64,000 bases of DNA from Lentinus brumalis (GCA_001792895.1 MARA01000002.1:2542001-2606000); one strand, 5' to 3'; counted from the first letter of the stretch, positions 48,906 through 60,414 are shown. Notes: generated by a model not told the origin, from the letters alone. Numbers and translations are program-made.

Positions 48906-51851
48906 GCAAGCAGAGTGAGGGTCAATGGCAGGGGACAGCGGGAGCACGGACGTCGGCAGCCATGGCGGGCGAGTTTATGAGGGCGGCGACAATGTCGTAA
49001 AACTCGTACCTCGGCAGCTGCAGCGCCAGCTTCTTGGGTCAGAACCCCCAGGGTCGCTCTCTCCCGCCGTTCCGAGCGACCCCCCAAACCGTATACGGCG
49101 ACTGACTCTGTCTCGCTGCCCACGCCCCCGCTCTTCCAGCCAATCCTGGTGCGCTTCTGACGGAGCTTAGACGGGTTGCTGACTGCCAGGAGCGGGTGAT
49201 AGAAGCTCGAACGGCGGGGAACAGGTCCTTTCCAGGGTTCGGCGAACAGACCGTAAGCTCAGGCTGCTGATTTGCCTTGTCAGATGCACGAGAAGCGAGG
49301 ACGAGACGACATCGAGGAGGGAAGAGACGGCGAACACACGTTGGAGAAGACCCCGCGTTCGGGTGAGCGTTGTCGCCGCCGTGTCCAGCAGCCGCCCCAC
49401 CGCGTCCGATCGTGGTTCAGGCGACAGTCCTCCGGGTCTGTCCCTCCCTCTCCTCAGCTCGTGCTTGCGGCCCACGAGCAATTGCTCCTTCGCCTGGCAT
49501 ATCTTCCTCCCCACCACGGCCTCCGGATCCCTCCCAGAGCGTGCGGTCCAGCTGCAGCATCCACGCGTCGCCGCCAGGTACAGTCCGAAGCCTAATCGAG
49601 TCCTTGCTGCGGCCCCGAGCGCGGAGTCACGGTCACGTGGACGAAAGCACATGACGTCCAGCAAGAGCGCGCGTCCAGTCGACCGGCGGCAGCGCCGTCT
49701 TCCAACAACCACCATCCGTGCCCGGTTGTGCAACGAGTTTCGGCTCCTTGTGAACGCTGCTGTTGTGTGATGCTCAAAGTGGCATGAGACGCACCCTCGA
49801 AGACGTCGAATACTCCAAGATGCTGGAACGTATCGTGTGCCCAGGAACAGTCGACGTAGCAAAGTCAAGCAAGAGAAACAGCCGGTATCGACGGAGCGCG
49901 TCGACAGCCAGAGGACACCAACGTATCGCAAGAAGCAGTACAGATTAGCTTGAAATACGGGGGAACCATCGCCGCTGTCCAGTGGAAGAGAGTAGTATCC
50001 GCCCCTGAGAGTTTTTCGACCTGTGCGAATCAAGGCAACAATGGACAGCAGACCGAGGAACATACCAACAAGCCCCATGCCCGACCAGCGCGCCCATCCG
50101 CCAACAGTCCTGCCAAAAATTCGGGACGTTTCATCCGGTACGACGGCGAGCCCGTCGTCGGGAGGCGCTCCTCCGACCTATCGGTGAGCATGACTCGGTG
50201 TGCGTCGACCGACGTACTGTCCCTTCGCTTCCTCTGGGAGCGAGGGGAGGGTATGGACGGCGAACGTTCGGCGATTGGCGCAGAAGCAACGCGACGACGT
50301 GTGGCCGATGAGGTGGCCTCGTCGGCGATGTTGTGTTGTCCAAAGGAAGTCAATGGGACCATCCAGCGGTTTATGGGGAAACGCTGGCCGGGTGAGTCGA
50401 GGGGATGACTGAGGACGTCGGGGAACTCCCCAGCAGGACCTGGAGGGGGAATGCGTGGCAGGTTGCCGCTGGGGCGTGACCCCGATACTCGTTGGCCCCG
50501 GTGCTGATCTCAGCCCTGGAGTGCTCTCGATCACCCACGCCCGTCGCTTACATCCTCTCTCTTCGCACCCGTCATCCTGACACACATTTTCTCCTGTTGT
50601 GCTCGTCGTTCATGCAACTTCCGATAATCCAAGAATTTACAGGTCTTTGCGGCGCAACCACCAAACAACCGTTGTCCCTACCTGCTGTGTCAATTTTGGC
50701 GGCACATCCCCTGGTCTGCCAGCTGGCTTCACACGTGCAGGGATCCCTCTTCTTTTCCCCGCCCTCCGTCTCCCGAGCGAAGGCACAGAAGGTCCCTTAC
50801 ACGTCAAGCGTCCCCAAATAGCATACACCCAAGACCTGTGGACCTTTGTGCAACAAATACTCCTGTGCTGCGCTGTGCACCACACCACCATGCTTGTTCC
50901 GGAACACTGCGCAAGGTTCCCCGGTCCAACCACCAAGCTTCCGTGGTTATTTGCAAGCCACATTGCACCCGACGTGCCTGGCTAACCTGTTATTCGGTGA
51001 AGGTACGTCTGCTCCTCGACATGCAACACGCGCTGGCCGCATATGCTGCCCAGCGAGGATCTGCTGCTCGTGCGTATGTGTGAGGAGAAGGCTCGTTGGC
51101 CGGTGCGACATATCGCCGAAGCTCTATGGTCCTCATAATTGGTCCTTCACCATCGAGTCACCGACCCCGCCCCAGCAGCGGAGACTTAGCGATGCTGGCC
51201 GCGTTTCGGTATCCACGACATCCTCTCCGTCTATTCACCAATCAGGTGCAGCTATTCCCAAGCCCACTCCGGGACTCTACAAACCGTTGCGCACGGTATG
51301 GGGACGTTGAAACGAACCTCCGGGTCGCGTATCGCAGACTTCTGTGGAACGTCTCCGATTGCCGTACATCTCAATGCAACGACGGGGGAAGGACGCTCCG
51401 ACGAAGAGTCACCTCGTTTCGACGGCCGTGGTTTCGCTCACCGCCTGCCCCAGGAACCGGGGCGCGTGGTCACCGTGTCCCTTGCAGCGGTCTGTCGGCC
51501 TCAGGAGTCGTTTGCTACGTGTCCACGACCAGCCACCGTCGTCAGCGGTTGTCTGTCGCTACGAAACTGTAACCTCCGTGCGTGGTCTTCCGTCGCTTGG
51601 GAAGAGTACAACACATTACGAGTTGACACTTCCTTGTCCGGAGGATTTATAGAACGCTTGGTGCTGCATAATGTCTCTCCTGGAAGGACGTGCGGACACG
51701 CCTGGGGTCCAGACACATGTTAGGTGAGATCTGTGTAGTGAAATGACACGATTTGCTACATGCTGGTATGAACGAAATATATCGATTATGTATAGTCGCA
51801 TTGATGTTGATGGCATCCAGTTCGTAAGGTCATCACAGTCGTACCATCGAG
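48906..51851. other. Gene-poor region, almost 3 kb
   Basis: No gene can be firmly placed here. Long open frames occur on both strands, but their residues (many Cys, Arg, Trp) look like unselected GC-rich sequence. The best candidate is the minus-strand model listed separately. No transposase, integrase or reverse transcriptase motif was found by eye. The 3' part runs into the flank of the duplicated coiled-coil gene. Confidence 0.5.
49592..50362 (-). CDS. Doubtful multi-exon gene (unrecognised)
   Basis: A minus-strand model is possible: ATG at 50362 (MVPLTSFGQHNIADEATSSA, SYRMKRPEFLAGLLADGRAG), a well-formed 45-nt-class intron (GTATGT...TTGATTCGCACAG), VEKLSGADTTLFHWTAAMVP, a piece DFATSTVPGHTIRSSILEYS, and a last exon ETRCTTGHGWWLLEDGAAAG ending at 49592. 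The first intron is convincing; the rest is not. In another frame the same DNA reads as a TM helix (GLVGMFLGLLSIVALI). It could be a decayed gene or non-coding. I recognise no family. Confidence 0.25.
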
Positions 51852-52660
51852 TTAAGCACTTCGCCCGCGTTCAATAGCACCTCCAGCGCCGGCTGCAGTT
51901 GGGCTAGCCGTATCCACCGCACCTTCAGCGCTGGTTGCAGTTGGGCTGGGCTTTCCCGCCGCACCGACGCTACCGACGCTGTTCGCGCGGTCGCCGGGGC
52001 TGTAGTTGGACCGGGCCTCAACCGCTGCAGCTTCGCGTCCGTGAAGGTCGGCGAGCCTCTCCTCTCTTGCTTGCTGGGAACCCGACATAATCAGCCGCCC
52101 TTCACTGTTCAGTGACCCGTGTCAGACCGGAGATTACTCACGTCGTTGGTCTCCTTGAGCTGGCGGAGCCCCTCGACGTTTTCTTTCCTCTGCTCGAGGT
52201 CCTGCTTGAGCCGCTCTTGGTGCTGCTTCGTGGTCTGGGAGCGGGATGATGAGACACGGCGTGGGATCGCCCGACAAGCTGGGGCTCGGACTCGAAGCTC
52301 ACCTCTATGACCTTCCCCGCGTTCTGCTCGTCCGCGATTGCGGTCTCATGGTGGTGCACGGCCTTGTCGACGGCCCTTGCGGCCTTGTTCTCATTCGCGA
52401 CCGCCTTGTCGAGCGCGTGCGCTGCGTTTTCTGCAGCCTACGGGGGCGCGCACAGTTAGGCCGTGGGTCCCCCGACCTGTGGAGTTTGGTCATGAACACA
52501 CCTTGATACTCTTGTTGTGGGCCTTGTCGGCGTGCGAGAGGTCTTTGATGGCATGGTCGAGGTTCTTCTGGTCTGCGCGACCCTCTTTGGCGACTATCTT
52601 CTCGACTTCGCGGACCTCTGGGTTCTCGGAGAACGTGCTGGACTTCCCGAAGAGCGGCAT
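51852..52660 (-). CDS. Coiled-coil Lys/Ala-rich protein, paralogue 1
   Basis: Function unknown. The ATG at 52660 opens MPLFGKSSTFSENPEVREVE; exon 1 (52660-52502) is 53 codons and ends SHADKAHNKSIK. Further exons: AAENAAHALDKAVANENKAA-RAVDKAVHHHETAIADEQNA, TTKQHQERLKQDLEQRKENV and EGLRQLKETND, then QAREERLADLHGREAAAVEA. The whole protein is highly charged with heptad-like spacing and no Cys, which suggests a long helix or coiled coil. The tail is Ala/Gly/Ser/Thr-rich (SPTATSAEGAVDTASPTAAG). About 46 of the first 53 residues match paralogue 2, and the intron positions are the same. No signal peptide or TM segment, so cytosolic or nuclear. Resemblance to LEA-type stress proteins is only compositional. 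Confidence 0.8.
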
Positions 52661-52736
52661 GGCTGGGGTGTGGGGGATGGCTGTATAGGCAGGTAGCGAT
52701 AAGCAGAGCTGAAGATGCGCGATGGCTGCACGCGCA

Positions 52737-52799
52737 GGTTATAGCGAAATTTGCTTACAGATATGTATGACGATCGTCGGGGTTTCTGATGATGTCACT
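52737..52799 (-). promoter_or_regulatory. Promoter elements of coiled-coil paralogue 1
   Basis: The minus strand has CGCTATAACC (52737-52746), about 80 bp before the ATG, and AGTGACATCATC (52788-52799) 49 bp further upstream. Both are also present, with nearly the same spacing, upstream of paralogue 2. TGACATCA resembles an ATF/CREB-type bZIP site with one changed base. Confidence 0.5.
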
Positions 52800-54109
52800 C
52801 GGATGCAGAGACAGAGCCTGAGGCCGGGGCGGCGTGAGGTTCGCTCTGGCCTTGGTTGTTCACGACATCCTCTGTTCTCTCTGATCCAACATACGTAAGT
52901 ATCTTTGCAGAGCAACTACCAGACGACCGTGTCCCCGGCCTGCTCGAGCTTCTCTTCTTCCTTGAGCTTCACTTCTCCCCGCTCCGTCTCAGGTCTAGCG
53001 GAAGTCCTCACGATCGGTTCATTCCGATTGAACCATCGCCGTCGGTCCAAATGCCTCCTCCACTGCAACCTCCACTGCCTCCTAGGCCACTAGGCCACTC
53101 CTATGTCTCTGCATGTCGTTGCGCGCGGTTGTAAACGCTGAGTCTGTGACCATCTCTGACTATGACAGGTCGCATGCCGCAGGATCTTCTGCAGTCACTG
53201 GTTAGTGAACATAGCTCTTCATTTCCGCCTTAACATCGACGGTTGAGCCTAGACTTCCAACGGCAGAGTCCTGTGGTTGCCGGGAATATTGATGCCTTAT
53301 CCCTCTTATGCCTCGGGCAAATGTGTGCGTAGCCTGCACACATCGTGCATGCCAGTACATAAAGGTACCGATCAGCTTCGTCGTGCCAGTAAAGGTCAGC
53401 TTCGTATAAGTAGGCTCATCGCTGCGGTCGAAAGGCCGACTGTTCGCGTGGCCACGAACGAGCCCCGGCCCTTGAGCCTGATTGACGTCGACAGCGATGA
53501 TGATCAGCGAGAAAGGTGGGTCATCGAGGCGCAGTCTCATACTTATACCGTCAAGTTGGCCTCAACATGCTAGGGGTTTGAGTTGAACCTGCGTCGAACC
53601 GAACTATCCGGTCGAGCTGCTTGTAGGTACTACAGGGGAGGTGTCGTCAGTGGTTGTCTTATAGACTACTCACTCCGTGGTTAGTCTCGTGTGGAACGGG
53701 GCAACTATTAAATTGACGACTTCCGACGATACTCCAACCCGGGGGCTCCATCGAATGCTGGGTGCCATATACGGCAGCGACGAGCAAGGGGGCGGGACCC
53801 TTTGACGGACGCGCTGTTTCTCCGGGATGACGCGGGCAGGGGTACTGGAAAGTCCTCTCGCGTGCGTGAATATACATTATGAAGGAACATGTGTATGCTA
53901 CATCGATACCCTGGTTGGTCTCGTACCCAGACGGTCGGTTGTAAGCCGCACCCCACCCTTACAACCGACCGTCTGGGTACGAGACCAACCCTGGTATGAA
54001 TGTTGTACATGAATTACAGTCGCATCAACGACCCCATTATATGGCTAGCGTGATGTCATCCAGTCGTAAGGTCATTACGGTCGTGTCGTCGGTATCAGTC
54101 GCGTCGCGT
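52800..54109. other. Spacer between the duplicated coiled-coil genes
   Basis: About 1.3 kb with no supported gene. It contains the perfect inverted repeat at 53913-53990 and, at its 3' end, the sequence shared with the 3' flank of paralogue 1. Confidence 0.55.
53913..53990. repeat. Perfect 33-bp inverted repeat with 12-bp loop
   Basis: The left arm 53913-53945 (starting GGTTGGTCTCGTACCC) is the exact reverse complement of the right arm 53958-53990. The loop is CCGCACCCCACC. Beyond two mismatches the arms extend for five more bases (ATACC/GGTAT). It lies between the duplicated genes in non-coding DNA. Confidence 0.95.
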
Positions 54110-54849
54110 TCACGCCTGAGTGCCGCCAACATCGGTAGAGGACGTGTTGGCGGTCCCCGACGTACCGACGCTGTCAGCGATGCTCGCGCGGTCGCCGGCG
54201 TTGTAGGATGACCGGGCCTCGGGCGGCGCAGGTTCGCCTGCGTGGATGTCGGCGAGCTTCGCCTCCCGCACTTGCTGTAAAGCCGACGTGCATCAGCGGC
54301 ACACGCTCCGCATTTGACGCAAGGTACTCACGTCGTTGTGCTCCTTGCGCTGGCGGAGCGCGTCGAGGTGCTGCTTCTTCTGCTCGAGGTCTTGCTCGAG
54401 CCGCGCTTCGTGCTGCTTCTTGATCTGCGAGCGGGATGATGGGACACGGCGTGGGACATCGCCGGACGGGCTGTGTGCGCACCTGAATGACCTTCTCCGC
54501 GTTCTGCTCGTTCGCGACGGCCACTTCGTGGTTATGCACGGCTTTGTTGACGGCCTTTGCTGCCTTGTGCTCTTTGGCGACGGCCTTGTCGAGTGCGTGC
54601 GCAGCCTTGTTTGCAGCCTGGGGAGACGGACGCCGGGGCGGGATGGCGGCGAGTGTGGGTCAATGCAGTTGTCGGTGACGGCAAACACACCTTGATGCTC
54701 TTGTTGTGGGACTTGTCTGCGTGCGAGAGGTCGGTGATGGCGTGGTCGAGGTTCTTCTGGTCTGTGCGGGCCTCTTTGGCGACGACCTTCTCGACCTCGC
54801 GGACGTCTGGGTTCTCGGAGAAGGTGTCGGACTTTCCGAAGAGCGGCAT
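54110..54849 (-). CDS. Coiled-coil Lys/Ala-rich protein, paralogue 2
   Basis: Function unknown; close paralogue of the gene at 51.9-52.7 kb. The ATG at 54849 gives MPLFGKSDTFSENPDVREVE and an exon ending SHADKSHNKSIK. Then AANKAAHALDKAVAKEHKAA-KAVNKAVHNHEVAVANEQNA and KKQHEARLEQDLEQKKQHLD-ALRQRKEHND, followed by QVREAKLADIHAGEPAPPEA, RSSYNAGDRASIADSVG and a tail SGTANTSSTDVGGTQA ending at 54110. The central helix is conserved between the two copies, while the C-terminal 25-40 residues differ. Predicted coiled coil, soluble, no Cys or TM. It is head-to-head with the mechanosensitive channel gene, 306 bp apart. Confidence 0.82.
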
Positions 54850-54885
54850 GGTAGAGTTGAGGTGTGCTATGGGGCACGGATGCGA

Positions 54886-54947
54886 GGTTTATAGCGGGAC
54901 GCGCACCTGCCCGATTTGGACGCGTCGTGGATGGAGATGATGTCACT
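54886..54947 (-). promoter_or_regulatory. Promoter elements of coiled-coil paralogue 2
   Basis: The minus strand has CGCTATAAACC (54886-54896), a good TATA box about 40 bp before the ATG, and AGTGACATCATC (54936-54947) 47 bp further upstream. This is the same pair, in the same order, as at paralogue 1. Confidence 0.55.
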
Positions 54948-55155
54948 GATGGGGATGCCGGCGGGGCAAAAAGAGAGGAATGGAGGGGCTGGGCGTGGGT
55001 GAGCCCCCTTTCTGCCAGTGCGTCGCCCTCGCAGCGAACGGATTACGCGGGCAGCTGCAGGGAAGCAGCCTTAAGTGTCTGCGCTGCCCTCAGTCTCTCC
55101 GCGCGCAGGCTCAGATCCGCGCCCGTCTCTCCGCTCCCTCGCCCAGCTGCTTCGC

Positions 55156-58127
55156 ATGTCCTCCCACCACACCCCGGACGAGCCCCGCCACCGCCCCCCA
55201 GACCTCGACCAGGAGCTCTACGGCTCGCAGGACGTCGAGAACGCCATCCCATCCCCCCCGTACAGGCGTGTCCCCTCCACCTCCCACCTGCTCTTCGACA
55301 CCTATCCCGAACAGTCCCCCGCCTACCGCTCGCGCTCAAACATCGACCTCAGCTCTGGCGACATGCCGGAGGACAGTCCCCGCGACGAGAAGACGCCAGA
55401 GCATGGCTTCAAGGTCAAGCCCGCCGTCCACTATCCTGAGGAGCTGCCCCAGCCACTGAGCGGACCACGATTCGAGCCTGAGTTCAGGCCAGCCTCACGC
55501 GCGTCGTCAATCGCCACCGATGAGGAAGATGACGAAGAAGACTATGACTGGAGTGGCGAGGAGGATCTGGTAGACGAGGAGGCCAGGTTCGAGCAGGCGA
55601 TGGGCGTAAAGAAGAAGGAGCGCAAGTTTGGCTTCATCAGGTGCGTTTCCATGAACGCGCCTTCACGCTAGTACTCACCGTCGGCTGTGGTTAGACTCAT
55701 CAAACTCCTGTTCTCCACCCTCATCGGCTCGACCATTCTCTCCGGCCTCATCGTCACCCCAGCCCTCATCGTCCACTTTTACTGGTACAAGCCGAATCCC
55801 ACCGACCACCGCAAGTATGTCAGAGATAACGTCGAAGCTTGGCTCTTCTGGGCCGCCGCCAACGTCTCTATCTCCTGGGGCCTTGCACTCATCGTGGACA
55901 TCATTCCTGCTGTCATCCGTTTCATCATCGGTCTCACCTGGGGTCATGTCAGCGAGGCCATCAAGTCTCGGTTAGAAATGTACAGCAGCGTCAAGGAGCC
56001 TATCAAACCCGTTCTCTACGCTGCAAGCTGCTGGGTCAGTTGGGTCATCATCTTCGTCCACATCTTCAAGCTCTATGATATGGACGATGAGAGCACCAGC
56101 AGGGCTGCCTACACTCCTCGGGTACGTAGCATACACCCACTCAGCGCGCGCCCTGCTGATGGCACTGGCAGGTGTACCAAGTCATTGAGTTCCTATTCTT
56201 CTTTGCGTTGATTATATGCGCGCAGAAGATGCTTTCGCACTTCGTCGGTATGTCAACTCCCCATCGTCCTCGACGCTGGATACTGACGAGCCGCAGCATT
56301 CTCCTTCCATCGTACCGCATACAGGGAGCGCCTGCAAGAGGTCCAGGAAGCTCTGAAAGCGATTGAGAAGCTGCGCACGTATCGTCCAAAGCGCCGCCAT
56401 CCCCAGAAGTCATCCTTCGGGCGTTCCACGCCTATCTTCTCCGCATTGCTCACCCCCGCGCATGAGAGGGATCATTTCTTCGGTGGCCGGTCGCGACCAG
56501 GCACTCCTGGCGGGTCCCGTGCGGCCACGCCGGAGGAGCACTACACGAGCAGTGACGACGATCGCGACGCGACACTCGTGGCGAGAAAGAGGAAAGGCAA
56601 GGCTCGCCGCAGCTGGCTCCCCCGTGAAGACAAGCCGGACCTGCGAGTGAACACGGCCGATCAACACAAGTACCCGCCCTCGCCCCTCGGAGGCAGCCCC
56701 TCCAACAGTGGCTCGCCGGCAGTCGGTTCTCGTCGGCGGAGCTTTGACGACGATCCAGCGGTTGTGATCCATGCGGCGACTCAGGCAGCCAAGGCGCTGA
56801 AGACGGCCATGTTGCACGATGCACGCAACATTCAGGGCAAGGACGAGGATGTCAACGGCCTTGTGTGGAACGTTTCGTCGTCGTATGAGGCGAAGCGACT
56901 GGCGCGGTCGATCTGGCATACGTTCAGGGAACCGGGGCGGACGTACCTGATTCCGCGCGACTTCTACCCGGCGTTCCCGACAGCGGCGGAGGCGGAGGCC
57001 GCGTTCAAGGTGTTCGACAAGGACAACAATGGCGACATCTCGCGTGCGGAGGTCAAGACGACGCTGCTGAAAGTGTACAAGGAACGCCGCTTCCTGTCAC
57101 GCAGTATGCGTGATGTCGGCCAGGCGTTGACGACGCTGGACAACGTGCTGCTGGTCTTGGCGCTCATCATCCTGTTCTTCGTCTCGCTGAGTATCTTCGG
57201 CGTCAACATCGAGAGCTCGCTCACGAGTTTGTACACCATCGGTATTGGCGCGAGCTTCATCTTCAAGAACTCCGCGAGCAGTGCGTTCGATGCGATCATG
57301 TTCCTCTTCGTCACTCAGTGAGTCGTGGCTGCGGTTGTCTGGCCTGTACTTTGCTGATGGTGTGTTCCATAGTCCCTTTGACACCGGAGATCGGTGCTTC
57401 ATTGATGACGAGAACCTCGTCGTGAAGAAGATGGGGCTCTTCGCTACTATCTTCGCGCGCGCCGACGGCACGGAGACGTACTATTTCAACAGCATGCTAT
57501 TTAACAAGTTCATGTAAGTCGCCCCACTTCCGGCACACACGATCTTCCTGACCCGGCTATACCTCCGTCAGCACGAACGCACGGCGGAGCGACAAGACCG
57601 CGGAGAACCTGACGATGCAGGTCGCGTGGCGGACGCCGATCGAGAAACTCGACCAGCTCGAGAAGTGCATGAACAACTGGCTGCAGACGGAGGAGAACCG
57701 GTGGTTCCAGCCGAGCACGTCCGTCACGCTGCAGAAGATCGACTACCAGCGCTACCTCGAGATCACGATCGGTATCCCGTACAACAGCAACTGGCAGGAC
57801 TGGAACCTGCGCCTGCAGCGCAAGACCGCGTTCCACGCGGCGGTGAACTACTACTCGCGCCAGCTCGGGCTCGTCGCGTACAACTCGACGATCCCGGTCG
57901 CATACGCGAACCCGGAGACGCTCGAGGTCGCGCCCATGACGCCGGGAGACGAGGACGGCGATATGCCTGAGTCCCCGGCGCCCGAGCCGGTCGACAGGAA
58001 GGAGAGGTCGAATTGGATGGGGTTCCAGCCCCCGCCGGAGGACGGGATCCCGAGCGGGATGCGCAGGCGCAAGGCGAAGAGCAAGAAGGCGATGTTCCGC
58101 ACTTTTGGCGGGGCGGACGGCTTCTAG
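55156..58127 (+). CDS. EF-hand MscS-family mechanosensitive ion channel
   Basis: Fungal MscS-like channel related to S. pombe Msy1/Msy2, which act in ER membranes in hypo-osmotic Ca2+ responses. The ATG at 55156 starts MSSHHTPDEPRHRPPDLDQE; a disordered acidic N-terminus of about 150 residues precedes TM helices LLFSTLIGSTILSGLIVTPA, WLFWAAANVSISWGLALIVD, IKPVLYAASCWVSWVIIFVH and VIEFLFFFALIICAQKMLSH. A cytosolic stretch (SSFGRSTPIFSALL) leads to an EF-hand, FKVFDKDNNGDISRAEVKTT. The pore-lining TM and MscS domain follow: LDNVLLVLALIILFFVSLSI, IGIGASFIFKNSASSAFDAI, PFDTGDRCFIDDENLVVKKM, TTIFAR-type GLFATIFARADGTETYYFNS. The C-terminal domain ends RTFGGADGF at 58127. Gating and Ca2+ control are inferred from the family. 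Confidence 0.94.
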
Positions 58128-58664
58128 GTTCGCTTTTGGCTTCGTGTCTGCGACCGCCCACAAAATGTCTACTGCTTGTGCATCATTTCGCTTTGATTAC
58201 ACCCTACTAACTCGTTGTCGTGGACGCCCCGTTGCTCACATCTCATCTTGCCTGATTGTAGAAACAGTTTGATTGTCTTGGTTATATAATGGGGGAGCGA
58301 TAGTTTCGCTTCTTTTCCTTCCCGTCTTCCAGCTGTACTCACGACGCCTGTTGTTGTCTGGCTACGCCCACTTATACGATACAGCTCGCTGCTCCGAGCA
58401 TGCCTCCCCATCATCATGATCATGCATCTACTCACTGGCCCATCTCTGCCCGCACGCATACATACATACCATATCATTCACATGTGCACGATGGCGCTCA
58501 GGCACTAGGCCTGATGGCGTCGTGCGGCATTATCTCCATACATACATATATCGCATCTCGGGATCTGCTCGGATAAGTACTGCTACACAGGCGATGCGGG
58601 CATTCTTCTTGTGACCTACAAACCTCCGCGCGCAGGGTCGCGCTTTCACCTTCCTATCGAATGT
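58128..58664. other. Convergent intergenic region
   Basis: 537 bp between the channel stop and the stop of the first FAD oxidoreductase. It includes a short CATACATACATA tract near 58450-58470. No gene is supported. Confidence 0.5.
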
Positions 58665-60414
58665 TCAAGCCGCAGGCGTGATAACGAACCACTTGTGGAA
58701 AATGAGCTCGGGATCATACTTCTTCTTGATCTCCTGCAGCCGCTTGTAGTTGCTGCCAAAGTTCGCCTCCGCCTTGCTCGCAGGGACAGAGCCATCCGTG
58801 GGGAGTGCCTCGCTGTCCGGACCTGTCTCGATGCATGAGCGACTGTCCAGCACACGGACCGGTACCTAGGACGGCGACGTACTGTAGTTCCCGTACCCGA
58901 TCTCCTCGCCCTTCTTCCCGGTGATCAGCCGCGTCAGCTCGTGCGCCGCGTCCCTCGAGTAGTTGAACGCGGCCTCGCTCTCCTCCTTCGCGTACACCAC
59001 GCACAGCACGTTCGGCGCGAGCCCGCGGCGGTATGCGGTCGCGTCGTCCGGTACGGCGTTGATCTTGCCGAGCGGGAAGTACTCGAAGAGCAGGCCGAAG
59101 GTGTACGCCTCGGGCGCGGAGAGCTCGACGACGCGGTCGAAGACCTGCGGGAGGAGCGTGCGCGGGAAGGGTTGAGGGGCGAAGCAGCCTTTCATGTAGA
59201 CGTTTTGGCCGTGGCCGGCGATGTGGTTCTGCAGGGTGTTGAGGACTTCGTAGGGCTGCTCTTTGGACATGTCGGCGATGGGCTCTGTGGCACAAGGGGC
59301 GATGGCGGAGGTTAGCGTGAGGGCAGAGCGGATGGGAGGATGGCGTACTTAGGTCGAGAAAGGCCTTGAAGTTTGTCCGGCCCTCTTCCTCAGAACCGTT
59401 GTAGAAGACAAAGACTACGATGCATGGCTGCTCGGCGTGTTAGCGTACGTGCAGGCGCGGCTTAGAACATACATTGCACGAGCGCACCTGATGGCCTGGT
59501 CCGCGGGTGAATACTTGGATCATACCCTCCTTCTCGGAGGGGCCGTTGTTCCACCACTTCTCGGTGACGTCCAGGAGCGCATCGAGCGTATCAGGGGAGT
59601 AGACGATAGTCCCGCAGTATACGGTGCGGCGCTGGGGGTACAGCTTCAGGACGAACTCGGTGATGACTCCGAAGTTCGATCCTGCACCACGGATACCCCA
59701 GAACAGGTCGGGATTCTCCGACTCGCTGGCGGTAAAAATGCGCCCATCAGCAGTGACCACAGTTGCCTGTGATCAAACCGTGGCGGTTCAGAACATTCTG
59801 TGTGCGTGGCGAGTATACACGGTAGACAACGAACCTGAACGAGATTGTCGATGGCCAGGCCGTATGCGCCGCTGAGCCATCCGTAGCCGCCTCCGAGGAT
59901 GAGGCTGAGATCGTGAACACACGGTAAGTTAATTTCGCGCGCAATAGACTTACCCCCCAACCCCAGTCTACGAGATGCATCAGCAATGGGTGAGTCGAGG
60001 AACATAGCGAGTGCTTACATGGTTAACTGTGCCACCCACCGTGGCTAACCCGTGCTCGATAGCGGTTTTGTCGACCGTTTCCCAGATCGCGCCGCCACCG
60101 ACGTAGCCGAGCTTCTTATCTGTGTCGACCTTGACGCCATTGAGATATCTGGACAAGTCGATGACGAGGCCGCCTTCGCTTGAGGATGCTCCAGACGCGT
60201 TATGTCCTCCGCCTTTGATCGCGATGGGCAGCTTCGCCTGCCGAGCGTATGTGACGGCCCGTGAGACGTCCTCGGGATCTTTGGCAAACGCGACTACCGC
60301 TGCCTTGCGAGCTGCATTCTTGGCCCAGCGAGCGATTGCCGATTCGTATCCTTCGTCGCCAGATGTCAGCAGATCACCTTTGAAGGAAGTCTTGAAAGTG
60401 TCGAAGTTGGACAT
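58665..60414 (-). CDS. FAD-linked oxidoreductase, PCMH/BBE type, paralogue 1
   Basis: Berberine-bridge-enzyme-like oxidase; substrates in fungi range from sugars to secondary metabolites. The ATG at 60414-60412 gives MSNFDTFKTSFKGDLLTSGD, then ARWAKNAARKAAVVAFAKDP and EDVSRAVTYARQAKLPIAIK. The FAD-binding PCMH motif is GGGHNASGASSSEGGLVIDL, whose His would carry the covalent FAD, and [32 protein letters not shown] follows across an intron. Then DLFWGIRGAGSNFGVITEFV, the substrate domain and a BBE-like C-terminus, NFGSNYKRLQEIKKKYDPEL and FVITPAA. The position often taken by a second, FAD-linked Cys is not Cys here, so single covalent attachment is expected. No signal peptide, unlike secreted BBE oxidases. 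About seven introns. Confidence 0.92.

Noticed and set aside
49167..50078. 303-codon open frame on the minus strand
   Set aside because: Apart from a TM-like start, the residues are dominated by Cys, Arg and Trp runs as in unselected GC-rich DNA, and a spliced model in other frames fits better at its 5' end.
54293..54946. 217-codon open frame overlapping coiled-coil paralogue 2
   Set aside because: It runs across the introns and 5' flank of the real gene in another frame, and Arg/Ser-rich composition indicates an out-of-frame reading.
57510..58163. 217-codon open frame antisense to the MscS channel
   Set aside because: Arg/Val/Leu/Asp-rich antisense shadow of a strongly GC3-biased exon.
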